From assembly GCF_001642475.1 (NCBI RefSeq), contig NW_019174036.1, forward strand, positions 1 through 64,000: a stretch of 64,000 nucleotides of DNA, given 5' to 3'. Below are positions 32,101-41,246 of this stretch, in pieces (position 1 is the stretch's first letter; each line of letters begins with the position of its first letter). This DNA is from Fonsecaea monophora. Lineage: Eukaryota > Ascomycota > Eurotiomycetes > Chaetothyriales > Herpotrichiellaceae. The position numbers and the translations under genes are program-made. Under the pieces are notes generated by a model. The model was not told the origin of the DNA. It searched no databases and saw only the letters and a program-made list of their open reading frames with translations.

Positions 32101-32799
32101 GGCGATCGACCTTTCTCTTGAAGTCGCCGAGCCTTCGGCGGGATCATATGGTGGAGGGTCGAATGCTTGGGGGGAGTAGGTGCTGAACTCCAGACCATTG
32201 AAGTCGATGTGCAGGGGATGGTCGTAGAGGGGAGCGTAGTCTGTACCATCGGCAGCAAGCGACCCATGAGCATGCTTCATCCGTTTGGCGTCACCACTCT
32301 TCTCGTCAGCCCTCCTTGATTCCTCAAGGCTATAGAGGACGTCGATACAAGTTGTCAGCTGCTCCAGGAGCGCACGCCCCGTCATGACCTCGTGACTAGT
32401 CCAGTCCCTCCGCTGGGCCACAGGACTCGCACCAGGGCCTCGTGCCGACTTCTTCATCTCGTAGCGCTCCGGATGCTCGAGTCGGCCACTCTCTTCCAGG
32501 AGCCTTTTGATCTCCGACATGACGCTGGCCACCACCTCGCCCAACCCAGCCTGGTCGATTTTCTTGTCGATGTCGACATCGCCTTGGGCGGAGTATGGCG
32601 CGCCAACGTCGGTCCAGTGCATCCCCCATGCCAACAACCTGTCCTGCTGAATCTGAAAATCCCGTCTCAGGTCCCTCAACTCGGGCAAGTCCGTAACATT
32701 GGCAGCTGCGGGAGTGACTTTGGCGCTCTCATACGACTGCTTGGTGTCTGAGTAGAGCTTGGACAGGCGCTGAAGATACGTGCCACGCCGTTGGAACAT
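29188..32799 (-). CDS. pseudokinase-like plus trypsin-fold serine protease fusion protein
   Basis: 1203 aa, single exon. Residues 1-200 are helical and charged, reminiscent of N-terminal helical domains of fungal cell-death proteins (weak). Residues about 230-560 look like a degenerate kinase fold. HQYINSNNILLI (near 358) stands where HRDLKPENIL would be, without the Asp, and VVPAYDIYSLGLLLLEIGLW matches helix F. This resembles the kinase-like regions found with fungal HeLo/NLR-type proteins. From about 740 there is a chymotrypsin-type domain: GGTILVDGEPYGMTVHHML (His near 760), VDWALIRV (Asp 962) and GIPGDSGAWVYD (Ser 1071). Between His and Asp lies about 200 residues dominated by Asp/Glu runs. 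The tail is Gly/Ser-rich. No signal peptide, so cytosolic. Domain names are inferred from motifs only. Confidence 0.8.
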   Translation of the reverse strand: MFQRRGTYLQRLSKLYSDTKQSYESAKVTPAAANVTDLPELRDLRRDFQIQQDRLLAWGMHWTDVGAPYSAQGDVDIDKKIDQAGLGEVVASVMSEIKRLLEESGRLEHPERYEMKKSARGPGASPVAQRRDWTSHEVMTGRALLEQLTTCIDVLYSLEESRRADEKSGDAKRMKHAHGSLAADGTDYAPLYDHPLHIDFNGLEFSTYSPQAFDPPPYDPAEGSATSRERSIAYFRQGACPVLVDFLTADCPPYVVGSAEDVFELHELGEKLCKDRSLSWCGHLRLLGFTVDPNGPRCAMVYALPEGHDQKTLQQHRTLSSLLATSNVTEGSSPALEDRFRLAYNLSLSIMGYFAQGETHQYINSNNILLIGSREHMHRPQLPKELRHPYLLQSCQDFLARLQAEEPFSATIYRHPDHDIHADEVVPAYDIYSLGLLLLEIGLWIPLQKLWKPKYDRRLFMERVQRIYAHKLASKCGSKYMRVVQKCLQAPTELQYRNNYEDAGAFLLQVAKDLLQCCALDDEGPPPASDIETFELLIIEQMCKAEAKAAEEEKKPQIPLEDVRPDLPKRANSKRKAEAIQHSTPQTEKPLRKWSDVDIPQQDLDQWNTMVMPKLGKILESALKDSPESSCSLSLMMFGSAPENAKTTICIQCPQINKVRDVLRKKFRPKKGWGVVLLNGEVRRSGTGRRRKPRRSGYGSSCSTHRGPKAMHRRPLEQKYQERPTSGASIGAFKDAEHLPPVSFGGTILVDGEPYGMTVHHMLDLPSDDEEDEYDDDDIVRRSEQQQQHQARRAAAPRRIPGQFDTSADVRFMQSEEDLSRFSDLAISDEDFENNSDDDDDQSDASTIRPDYAIMDADGNEFWFLEDSPPGLDDDDGSDEDSSEDEADADDAASIGDKTGIAPYSDDDLCVTQPAIDDVDDDFFPSEEDRDDDHLASHAFGYVFASSGIRRVIRGEMKHEVDWALIRVHEDRLKIENAITSQQKGTSIPPATLSSRPGSKASPQRRNPLPVLTTITPLSSLSGLRVHCRGRSSGFRRGRISQAMSLVKMHGRQSFSVSWCVEGGFGIPGDSGAWVYDPVSGGLCGHVLAWGEKSKTAYIAPMEVLFEDIKGRLGARCVELPVPEGLRRQVREDEGIGMGTTSTSGGGPEDVAAKLRDMRLDSNTNATTASGSGSGPSSGAPGGGGKTKQVVGVRPLVMASAVS

Positions 32800-33730
32800 G
32801 ATGGCGATCGGCGGGCGAGTAGAGACTGGGTAATTATCGTCTGCTTTCCCAGTTCATGATCTGACTTATTGCGTGCGACGAGGCTGAATAAGGTGATGCA
32901 TTGTGAGGAATTGGAGCGGTAGAGGTCGTAGTTCGAAGTTGGGTAGTGCTGAACTGATCGTGCATAAGGACCCGAGAAGTCTGAGCGGGGTGAAGCCGAG
33001 TATATCGGCATGGGACGAAATCCTGTTGCCTGTTAATATTATTCGACGCATCAGCCAATCTTCGCCACAGCCCCTCGGGAAGCACAGTGCCGCCTAAGAT
33101 TGGCCGCCTGGAAGGATCGGAGGCTGCCTCTGGTTAGGCGCCTGTTCCGAGTGGCTCCAGCCACACTTCCCAGTCTCACTCTCACCCCAGAGTTTCCTCG
33201 TTTTCGGTACAAGTTACACTGCTGCCTTGCCACGATCGTTTGCTCGTGCCTGGAATAAAGGCGCCCGCATCTCGATAGTCTCTTTGTACAAAGTAGCGAC
33301 TTTGCATACAAAGGGCGAAGGTTGCGCTGGCATGCGTGGGGAATACAGAGACTGAGCTGAAGCCTGAACAGATTGGCCCCTTAGTCTCATCAGAACATTC
33401 TAGTAATCCGCGAAGCTAGGAAGACAGCATCTTTAGGCAACGTCGCAGCATCAAATCAATTTTGATTCAATTGTTCGATTGTGTTACAATTGACTACTTG
33501 TCTTCTGTAAGAGGTCCACTCAAAAGGATACAAAATCCATCTTGAGCATTGCTGCGCCTTTGTCGAGCAAGACACAAATATTGGAAACCCCTTCCGCATA
33601 AAACCCAACGTCAATAGTTTTGTAATACAGCCAGACCCATGCGCCGAGTTTCATCATCCATAAACCACCATAGCCCGTTTCCGTTTCTGTCGCGTTGGCG
33701 TGACTCTAGGTATTGACCGCGTTAGGAAAT
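32800..33730. other. intergenic, nothing recognised
   Basis: Promoter side of the fusion gene and 3' side of histone H4. Short frames here have no protein-like features. Confidence 0.45.
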
Positions 33731-34283
33731 CTAACCACCGAAACCGTAGAGGGTTCTGCCTTGTCGCTTGAGGGCGTACACAACATCTGTCATCTGTGTT
33801 AGTCTTTGGTCATGTACACGATGTGGTCTCACTCTCGACTTACCAAGCGAAGTGACAGTCTTTCTCTTTGCGTGCTCGGTATAGGTGACAGCGTCACGAA
33901 TGACCGATTCGAGGAAGGACTTGAGGACACCACGGGTCTCTTCGTAGATCATGGCTGAGATACGCTTGACACCACCACGACGAGCGAGACGTCGGATAGC
34001 AGGCTTGGTGATACCTTGGATGTTGTCACGAAGAATCTTGCGGTGGCGTTTGGCACCACCCTTGCCGAGACCCTTTCCGCCTTTACCGCCTGTGTGCAGA
34101 GTTTCGTTAGTTATATTGTTTCATGAGAACGTTGTTGTGGTCGAGGATGTTGGGTGTTCAGGTGGAGGGTGGCGTGGAAACAGCTTCAGGGAAGCTCCAT
34201 GCGACGAGGAGGTGCAGCGACGGCGACGACGAGGATAATCGTGACATCCTGATGCAGCAAGGTGTTTACTTACGTCCAGTCAT
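33731..34283 (-). CDS. histone H4
   Basis: Core histone, 103 aa. Three exons: 34283-34274, 34089-33844 and 33786-33731. The first codes only MTG plus one base. The second runs RGKGGKGLGKGGAKRHRKILR to KRKTVTSL, and the third DVVYALKRQGRTLYGFGG. The sequence fits the family along its whole length, including acetylatable Lys 5, 8, 12 and 16. Introns are 184 and 57 bp. No H3 gene lies beside it, so it is a solitary H4 locus; many filamentous ascomycetes have one H3-H4 pair and a separate second H4. Confidence 0.97.
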
Positions 34284-35046
34284 GTTTGCAAAGTTGATTC
34301 AAAGATGAAAATATGAGCAATTGGTGAGTTATCGATGGTTGGTTGATGCAAGGTTGATGAAAGCGGAACAACCAAAAAGTCGTAGTGGCGCGAAGATGGT
34401 CAAAAGTGGGCGGAACAGGAGGGAAAAAGAAAAGGAGGAAAATGGGCAGGAGGGAAACGAGGATTATAAGCGAAAGGGTAGATGGGTGGGCAGTGACAGC
34501 AAGATCAGGTCAGGTCGGGGCCTTGGCGTTGATCCAAAGTTGCTTGGGGGTTGATTCAGACTGCGAAAAGGTCGATTTGAAAATCAGGCAAAAGACGTGC
34601 TCGAAATCACTCACTCATAACAAGGCACGGATGCGCGCTGTTGATTGGCTGTGAGATTCGATGTTGGGTTTGCTCTGTGTTCTGGATGCTGCCGGGTCCA
34701 GATCACGAGGCGCTAGTAGGCTTAGTCGCGTTAGTGGACTGTATTTGGTTTAGTGGATACTATTCACGTGATATAACCACGCCTCCAGATCTCAATCGGG
34801 CAAACACCGGTTCTTTATCAGTGATATTTCAACAAGGCTATGCTTCACTCTCACTGTACAAGAACAGCGACCAGGACAACAGCTGGTCTACATGGCTCTC
34901 TTGGCATATCAGAGCCCCAACATACCACATGACCCGTGTCACATATGGAGCAAGCCGAACAGTGGAATATCTTTCGATTGATCATTGTACAAGCAGGAGT
35001 CCTGACCTACCCATGCCGCCCAGAACTCCTCTGATTCCCACCCCCC
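34284..35046. promoter_or_regulatory. histone H4 promoter region and lectin 3' flank
   Basis: 763 bp upstream of H4. An inverted CCAAT box (GATTGGCTG) sits near 34644-34652. The 34330-34540 part is purine-rich. No gene seen. Confidence 0.4.
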
Positions 35047-36169
35047 CTAAAACCCCTTGAATCCGTCATACCGCTGCTTCTCCTTGTACTTCTTGTACCC
35101 AACATAGCCGCCACCAGCCACACCAGCGAAGAGGAGCAACTTAAAAAAGAACCATCCCCAACCACCACCCTGCGGTCTGGTGCTTCTTCCCCTCCCACTT
35201 GTCCGTGCTTGCGCAGCCTTATCTCTCCCGGTGTTTGCTGCCACGGGGTTGTAGAGGTTCCGTGTCTCCACGCTGATAATGTCAAAGTTATCCGAAAGCT
35301 CGCCTGTGTGCGCACTGAAACCCAAATACGCTGTGTTAGGCATCTTCAATGGCTGATCTGCTGTGGGGGTAATGGAGAAGCAGTCGATCCATGCGTCGGT
35401 CGACTTGTACTGTAGCTGGAGCGAAAGTGACCTATCTTGGAAATAAGTCAATTTTGCTTTGGTGGGGATAGAAGCACCGCGCAACCCTCGAGCCTGCGTG
35501 TCATCCTTGGTCAGTCTGATATCTGGTGCCTGTGGAGCTGCTCCTATCTTACCGAGCAACCACCGATCTCGTTCGCTTTCCCGTCGTTTGCCGCATCGTA
35601 TGAAGTCTTGCCGTCTCCCATCATACCCATCACGTAAGGAAACACAACACCAGGTCTGTTGTTCTTGTACGTGTCGAAGAAAATGCCCAATCCTTCAAAG
35701 CGGTCGGCGTGCCCGAATACCGGACCAGGCTGCGCCCTCTCCTTGGTAATCCACATCGCAAACCCATCGCCATGTAGGTGACCTTTGCCGTGAATCGAGA
35801 ACTCGAATTCCACTTCCCAGTTAGTCGCCGTCAGCGGTATTCGAGAGAAGATCCACCCTGACTGTGAGGGCATGTCGGAGGCGAGACGTATGTACTGGTC
35901 GGCGCGGATGATTGTGTCACCACCAAAATCAAACCACCGACTTGACATGTCCGAGTCGAGGTATGGAGGCGCGAGACTGTGTGTTCGCAGCTGACGAGAG
36001 AACACGGGAGTGTTAGCCAGTGGTCCAGCAAACGCAGGAGGAGAACTAATTATGTATCATAACTCACAGGGACACTCTTCATCTCTGGGTCTGCTTCTAC
36101 CGCCGCTCGCGTGCCCACCGCACATGCCGCCAGCAGCCATAACGACGACCAAACATTAGATGGCCACAT
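35047..36169 (-). CDS. L-type lectin cargo receptor (VIP36/ERGIC-53/Emp46 type)
   Basis: Type I membrane lectin that sorts glycoproteins between ER and Golgi. Three exons, 36169-36068, 35990-35553 and 35493-35047, all phase 0, give 328 aa. Signal peptide at residues 1-22 (VWSSLWLLAACAVGTRA). The lectin domain (about 35-255) has SLAPPYLDSDMSSRWFDFGG, WEVEFEFSIHGKGHLHGDGFAMW, the carbohydrate and calcium site GLGIFFDTYKNNR, DGKANEIGGCSARGLRG across the second splice junction, and AYLGFSAHTGELSDNFDIISV. A Gly/Arg-rich stalk, one membrane span (WGWFFFKLLLFAGVAGGGYVGY) and a short basic tail end the protein. Confidence 0.92.
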
Positions 36170-36677
36170 CTTGGACAGAACAGTGCCTGTTGCTCAGAAG
36201 TTTCGCGATAGCGTGAGGGAAGAATTCTGTCACGGAGACTTCATGGCAAGACCACAGCTGTGTCTTCAATAGTTGTCGCAGGCACCCCTTAAAGGCGCAG
36301 AAAAAAGTGAAATTGTCACGTCGGACTACTGTAAAGGTGTTCAGTTTCGCCAGACTATTCGACGCAGGTGAACTGGGGCTTGTGGAGAACACGAAATGGT
36401 TTGCCGATGGGGCCCCTGCCAATTAAGTCACTCCGGCCAATTGTTATAGGCGGCCAGCAGCATGGCTTTACGAGCTACCACGGCCGGCCAACCTGCCTGG
36501 TAAAACTTAACTAGGTCTCTGAACAACCCGACAAGTGAACATTTCTTGTAGAGGTACTTTTCCCCCTGCAACAGAAACGCTGTCCAAACAAATCCCACGG
36601 CACACCTGAAGCCCCATCCGACTTAGGAACTCAAGACGACAGAGATCGTCAATACATAATCAGAAGACTGTGACAAA
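36170..36677. promoter_or_regulatory. divergent promoter region, lectin and TIM13
   Basis: 508 bp between divergent start codons; no named element recognised. Confidence 0.4.
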
Positions 36678-37109
36678 ATGGCCTTTGGCGGCTTTTTCGG
36701 CGGCGGTTCGTCCAAAGACAACTCTTCTTCATCGACATCATCATCCTCCGACTCTTCGTCCACATCTGTCACGAACCCTCTATCCTCCTCATTCTCGTCT
36801 ACTGGCGGTACAACGACGACGCCGGGCGTGACACTCCAGCGCATCCAGTCCGCTATCAGCGAGCAATCCAACGTCGCCAACGCAAAGCAGCTAATCTCCA
36901 ATGTCCACACGAATTGCTTTGAGAAATGCGTCCCCAATCCCGGCAGCAGTCTGAGCTCGGCAGAACAAAAGTGCTTGACCGCGTGTATGGAGAAGTACAT
37001 TGATGCATGGAACGTCACGAGCCGGACATACACAGCGAGGTTGCAGAGGGAGAGCGCATCGTTGGCCGGTGGCATTGGGGGTGCTGGAGGGGGAAAAGAG
37101 CTTTTTTGA
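36678..37109 (+). CDS. TIM13: mitochondrial small Tim chaperone TIM13
   Basis: Intermembrane-space chaperone (with Tim8) for hydrophobic inner-membrane precursors. 143 aa, single exon. The twin CX3C motif is complete: CFEKC near residue 80 and CLTAC near 100, 15 residues apart, flanked by ISNVHTNCFEKCV and CMEKYIDAWNVTSRTY as in Tim13. It is longer than yeast Tim13 (105 aa) because of an N-terminal Ser/Thr-rich stretch of about 45 residues and a Gly-rich C-terminus. Divergent from the lectin gene. Confidence 0.92.
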   Translation: MAFGGFFGGGSSKDNSSSSTSSSSDSSSTSVTNPLSSSFSSTGGTTTTPGVTLQRIQSAISEQSNVANAKQLISNVHTNCFEKCVPNPGSSLSSAEQKCLTACMEKYIDAWNVTSRTYTARLQRESASLAGGIGGAGGGKELF

Positions 37110-38466
37110 GCGGACTCGCACAGTGACGTTGCGAAGGCCAGCCTCATGAGGCTGGGGCTGGAGAAAGCAGGATCCTAGAAGCATCCATATTATTGGAACC
37201 TGGTTGACTCCCAAAAGGTGCGAGCCACAAGCCAAGCATGAGGAGCATGGGACGAGGCCAGGCTGGCCATCTTCAGACTCGATCAATCGACCACTTCCAT
37301 GATGAGCCGGTGCTCTTTTGTACATGATGCACTGGACACCCGATCACAGCGAGTGCTGTGGTCGCCCACCAAAGCACTTCCAACGCTCCAGCTGCTGTCG
37401 ACTTGGAGCCTCGTTGATGTCGGCTCAGCGCTTTTTCGAAGCCTACACACGCCTCTCAGATGTATACAACAAAGCAGCCTTCCTTTCACCTCTCAACAGA
37501 GATCTTCTGCTGACTCACTCCTCAAAAACGTCGTTGTTTGGGGTGGTTTACATGTTACGAGTTTCGCCATAAACTCGCGCTTGCTTTGTATAGATCTCGA
37601 TTCCACAACATAGCTGTACAATAGTCTTTATTTTAGGGGACCGTCAAAAATTGAAAAAAGCAACCAAATTTCCAAAGACATGCTTGATGCAGTTATGGAT
37701 GGAGCAGAATGATCTTTACGAGTAGTTCATGCGCCAGTGCCGCGGACCGCTTAACACTAGGTATTACTGCTTCTCTGGTCTTTTCCTTCTCCCGACAGAT
37801 CAGATGCGACGTGTTTGAAGAGGACACAAAAAATTACTGCATTGAAAAGTCAGAGGCTCATCCAAGGCTCAACTGCTCTGCATCTGTGCATCAGAGGGAT
37901 AACTTCTTGAATGGCAAGTATGCAAAGTCGATATCTCATGGCCACCCGTGCCGATCTTGTCCTGGTACAATGCACCGAGGGCTTTGTGCGATTCCCCATA
38001 TCGCCTTCTGAAGTCATCATAGATATTTCAGCTTCCTGCTTCTTGCTCTCCGCTCCTCGCTTCATCGTCGCCATCATTATACACAGCAACAACAACATCC
38101 ACAACCGCCGCGGCCCACTAAACACTGCAACCACAAATCCAAAAAAACCACGTTCACCACCAGATTTTCATGGTGGCTTCTCCCTGAGAGCCGTATCCGC
38201 TATCATCAAAATTCGTTAATACGAGGACTGCACCGGCTGCAGCACAAATCGAATCCGGGGCCACTTTTTTTGTTGTTGCTCATGTCGTATTGAACCAGAA
38301 TATCTGGCCGTCATTCCACAGGGACAAGGCCTGATTTCTGGTCGTCTGTCTCTGGTACTCCGTACTCGGTAGCATTTTGTACGATGCTCCTTTCGATCTT
38401 CGCTGTGGCGACGTCATAATCAAAAGTCCACGAAGAAATGGCCGAATCTGAGTATCTTGTCAGCTC
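37110..38466. other. 1.36-kb convergent intergenic, nothing recognised
   Basis: Between the 3' ends of TIM13 and the PKA gene. Several frames of 60-100 codons exist on both strands, but none has convincing composition or motifs. I see no RNA gene. Confidence 0.45.
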
Positions 38467-39867
38467 TCACGCATTTAGAAAAGCTGGCATTAGGGTTTCA
38501 TACGGGTCCTCTCCCTTCTTGCCGTATTCTTCTGTCTCCTCGGGGTATTTGTCGAACTGACTGGCATCACCAGCTCCACCTTTCACTGGCGGGACGTACG
38601 GGGCGTCAATATCTTTCTTCAGCAGTCTTTCCCAGGTAACCTCCGCGAACCACGCATGGTTTTTGATGTCTGCTGGACCGCCGTGCAAATTGCCCAATCT
38701 CTTTGTCAGATCGTTTGTGATCAGCTGAACCAGAAGGTCTTGAGCGTCAGCATGAATGTAGGGAGGGTATTTGACTCTTCCTTTGAGGATGTTTTCGTAG
38801 ATCTTGACGGGGGACCCTCCGTCCCAGAAGGGAGTGAATCCACACAGCATTTCGAAGATCAAGATCCCCAGAGACCACCTGGAGACGTCTTAGTGTGGAC
38901 GCTCAAAACACGGCGACAGGCAAGCTCACCAATCGACTGACTTGTTGTACCCTTTTGAGGCTACAACCTCGGGAGCGAGGTAATCTGGCGTACCGCAAAG
39001 GGTCCACGTAATGTCAGGCACCTCTTTGGCAAAGCCAAAATCGGTGATCTTGACGTGGCCGTGTCTATCCAATAGCAGATTTTCCGGCTTCAGGTCGCGG
39101 TAGATGATGTTCTGCCCGTGCAGATACTCCAGTGCCAACGTGACTTCGGCAGCATAGAACTTGGCTACAGGATTAGGGAAACGCTGTCGCAAAAATTCAA
39201 CATTAGCTTGATAGCAGACAAATCAAGCACAAGGTATTACCTGAGATTTTCGAAGCAGACTGAAAAGCTCCCCACCCTCGATAAAGTCCATGACCATGTA
39301 CAGGTTCTTTGAATCCTGGAACGTTCCCCACAGTGTGATGAGGAATGGGTGCTTGACACGTTGCAGCATACGTCTTTCGTCATTTGTATGCTCAATTTGT
39401 TTCATCTTGACCACTTGGGCCTTCTTCAGGACTTTGATGGCATAGAAGCGTTGGTTATGTTTTGACTGAACCAGGTGCACCCGCCCAAACGAGCCCGTGC
39501 CCAGGGTCCTCTGGATTGCAAAGTCCGAGAGGGTGTATTTGCCCTTCGTTTGTCTCTGCACCGGCTTGGAATCCACCACGCCCCCGGAAGGGCTGACAAC
39601 AGGAGCAGCGTTCATATCGACGCCGCCGTTACTTTCGATCGTCTTGGCATGAGGTTCTGGAGTGGAGGTGGTTGTCACAGCCGTGGTGGCTTGGGAGGGT
39701 ACATCGGAGGCGCCTGTAGTCTTGGAAGGGACAGGCGATGAGGTGTCGGTCTTATGTGAGGACTTGTATTGAATAGGCTGATAACTGCCTCCGCCTGATT
39801 GAGCGGACTTGTCGTCAGAAGACTCCTTGGTCTTCTTTTTCTTGAGGAGACCTCCAAAGGTCGGCAT
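38467..39867 (-). CDS. pkaC1: cAMP-dependent protein kinase catalytic subunit
   Basis: AGC kinase of the cAMP pathway (growth, germination, nutrient sensing). Three exons, 39867-39241, 39183-38930 and 38878-38467, give 430 aa. Residues 1-110 are a Ser/Thr-rich N-terminal extension. Kinase core: GTGSFG at 123-128, AIK with Lys 145, YRDLKPEN with Asp 239, DFG at 257-259, activation loop TWTLCGTPDYLAPE with Thr 270. The C-tail has the turn region FDKYPEETEEYG. The usual AGC C-terminal FxxF is altered: the chain ends PYETLMPAFLNA, so Met stands in the first Phe position and three residues follow the last Phe. The gene symbol follows Aspergillus fumigatus usage. Confidence 0.94.
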
Positions 39868-41246
39868 TTGGGTGACGCAGGGAAGCGCACGTTCCCAAAG
39901 GCTGGAATGCTAACAATAGGATGATTCACAGGAGCTTGGAGGCCTGTTGGACTGCCCACCGAGTCGCAACGTGGAACGTGGAATTAGTTGAGGCAGGGCA
40001 ATGGACTGCGAAGTGGGGAGGGGTAGCAACAGCCGCAGCTCGCAGCTCGCAGCAAAAGTAGAAAAGAGGCCAGGATCAATCCAAGACAGTTTGCTCGATT
40101 ATTCGGTCGGGTAATGGGCTGGTCGCTGGGAAGCTGCAGCGCAAGCTGATAAGCTCCAATAAAGAGTGGAGGGGGAAGGTGACGACCGCGACAATAAGAT
40201 CGGTCAGGATTGAGATCGAACTTTGACACCTTCTCCTTTTTTTTCGGTCCTTTCAAGGAATAGTGAAGCACAATCGAACTGGGGGAGACAGGTTGTGTAT
40301 CACAAACACAGACAAGGAATGAAAAGGGCAGGTCGGAGCTCCAAGTTGGAAAGCTGAGAGACGGGATCTTTGAACTTTCTGCGTCCCTTCTTCCAGGAGC
40401 TGGGGGAGCACTCTGGGTCGTCACTAGTATTCAGTGGTTAGGTAAAGAGGGTGATGGAGGGCGAACTTGTTGAGCTTGGGTGTGGTGGATGATATTATTG
40501 GCGATGAGGGCACCAGTGATGAGCATCATTTGGTGAGGGGCCAATGCCGGGCGGTACAGAGGGAGCAAAGAGCGAGGGGGGTTACAGTAGCCGGTGGATT
40601 AGCTGTGCGGAATCTAGATTGTGAACAAGGAGAACAAGCACCAACACCAACACCCAGGCCAGCACTAAGCACTGCGGGTAGACGCAGGCTGTGGCGATTG
40701 CAGGCAGCCAGGCGAGAGATGGTGTTTTCTTCGTCCTCAGAGACGTGGGGAGACTGATTACCAGACAATCGCCCTTTCACAGGCAGCTTGTTGCTCGTCA
40801 ACTCTTGTCGCTCCTCTCATTCCTCTTCATCTGCTTGTCTATTGCCTAGTCAATTCCCAGTTCTGCCCCCTCACCTCGCCTCTTTCAGCCACGTATGTCA
40901 CGGTCCACTAGTATCTGGCTCGTGGTGGTGGAAGAGCTACCCCTCCTTACGTATGTCGTAGATAAAGGCACCCACTGGCCGACCCAGCCGAGGTTTGCCG
41001 GGGCTGTCCGCACCACCGCTGTCTATGCCCGCTATCCCCGGGTGACATAATCCCGCTAAGAACGCCCAATGCGCCCACCACGCCTAACCATACAAAGCCC
41101 TATATGTACCTGGGTACATAGTACGGTGCATGGACGCAACTTTGTGTACAGGTATTCGTCCTCGCGCTCAATGACGCCGCCAACAAAACAGCCGAACAGA
41201 TAATGTCCTGTATATCTGGATACATATCCAGCAAAGCTCGCTTCCC
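39868..41246. promoter_or_regulatory. long upstream region of the PKA gene
   Basis: 1.38 kb between the PKA start codon and the AVO1 stop. It probably holds a long PKA promoter and 5' leader; upstream frames such as the one at 40424-39984 (minus) could be uORFs or leader sequence. No separate gene supported. Confidence 0.4.

Noticed and set aside
35544..36005. Lectin start at 36005 without a signal peptide
   Set aside because: That ATG lies in the first intron; splicing to the 36169 exon supplies a normal signal peptide and an in-phase junction.
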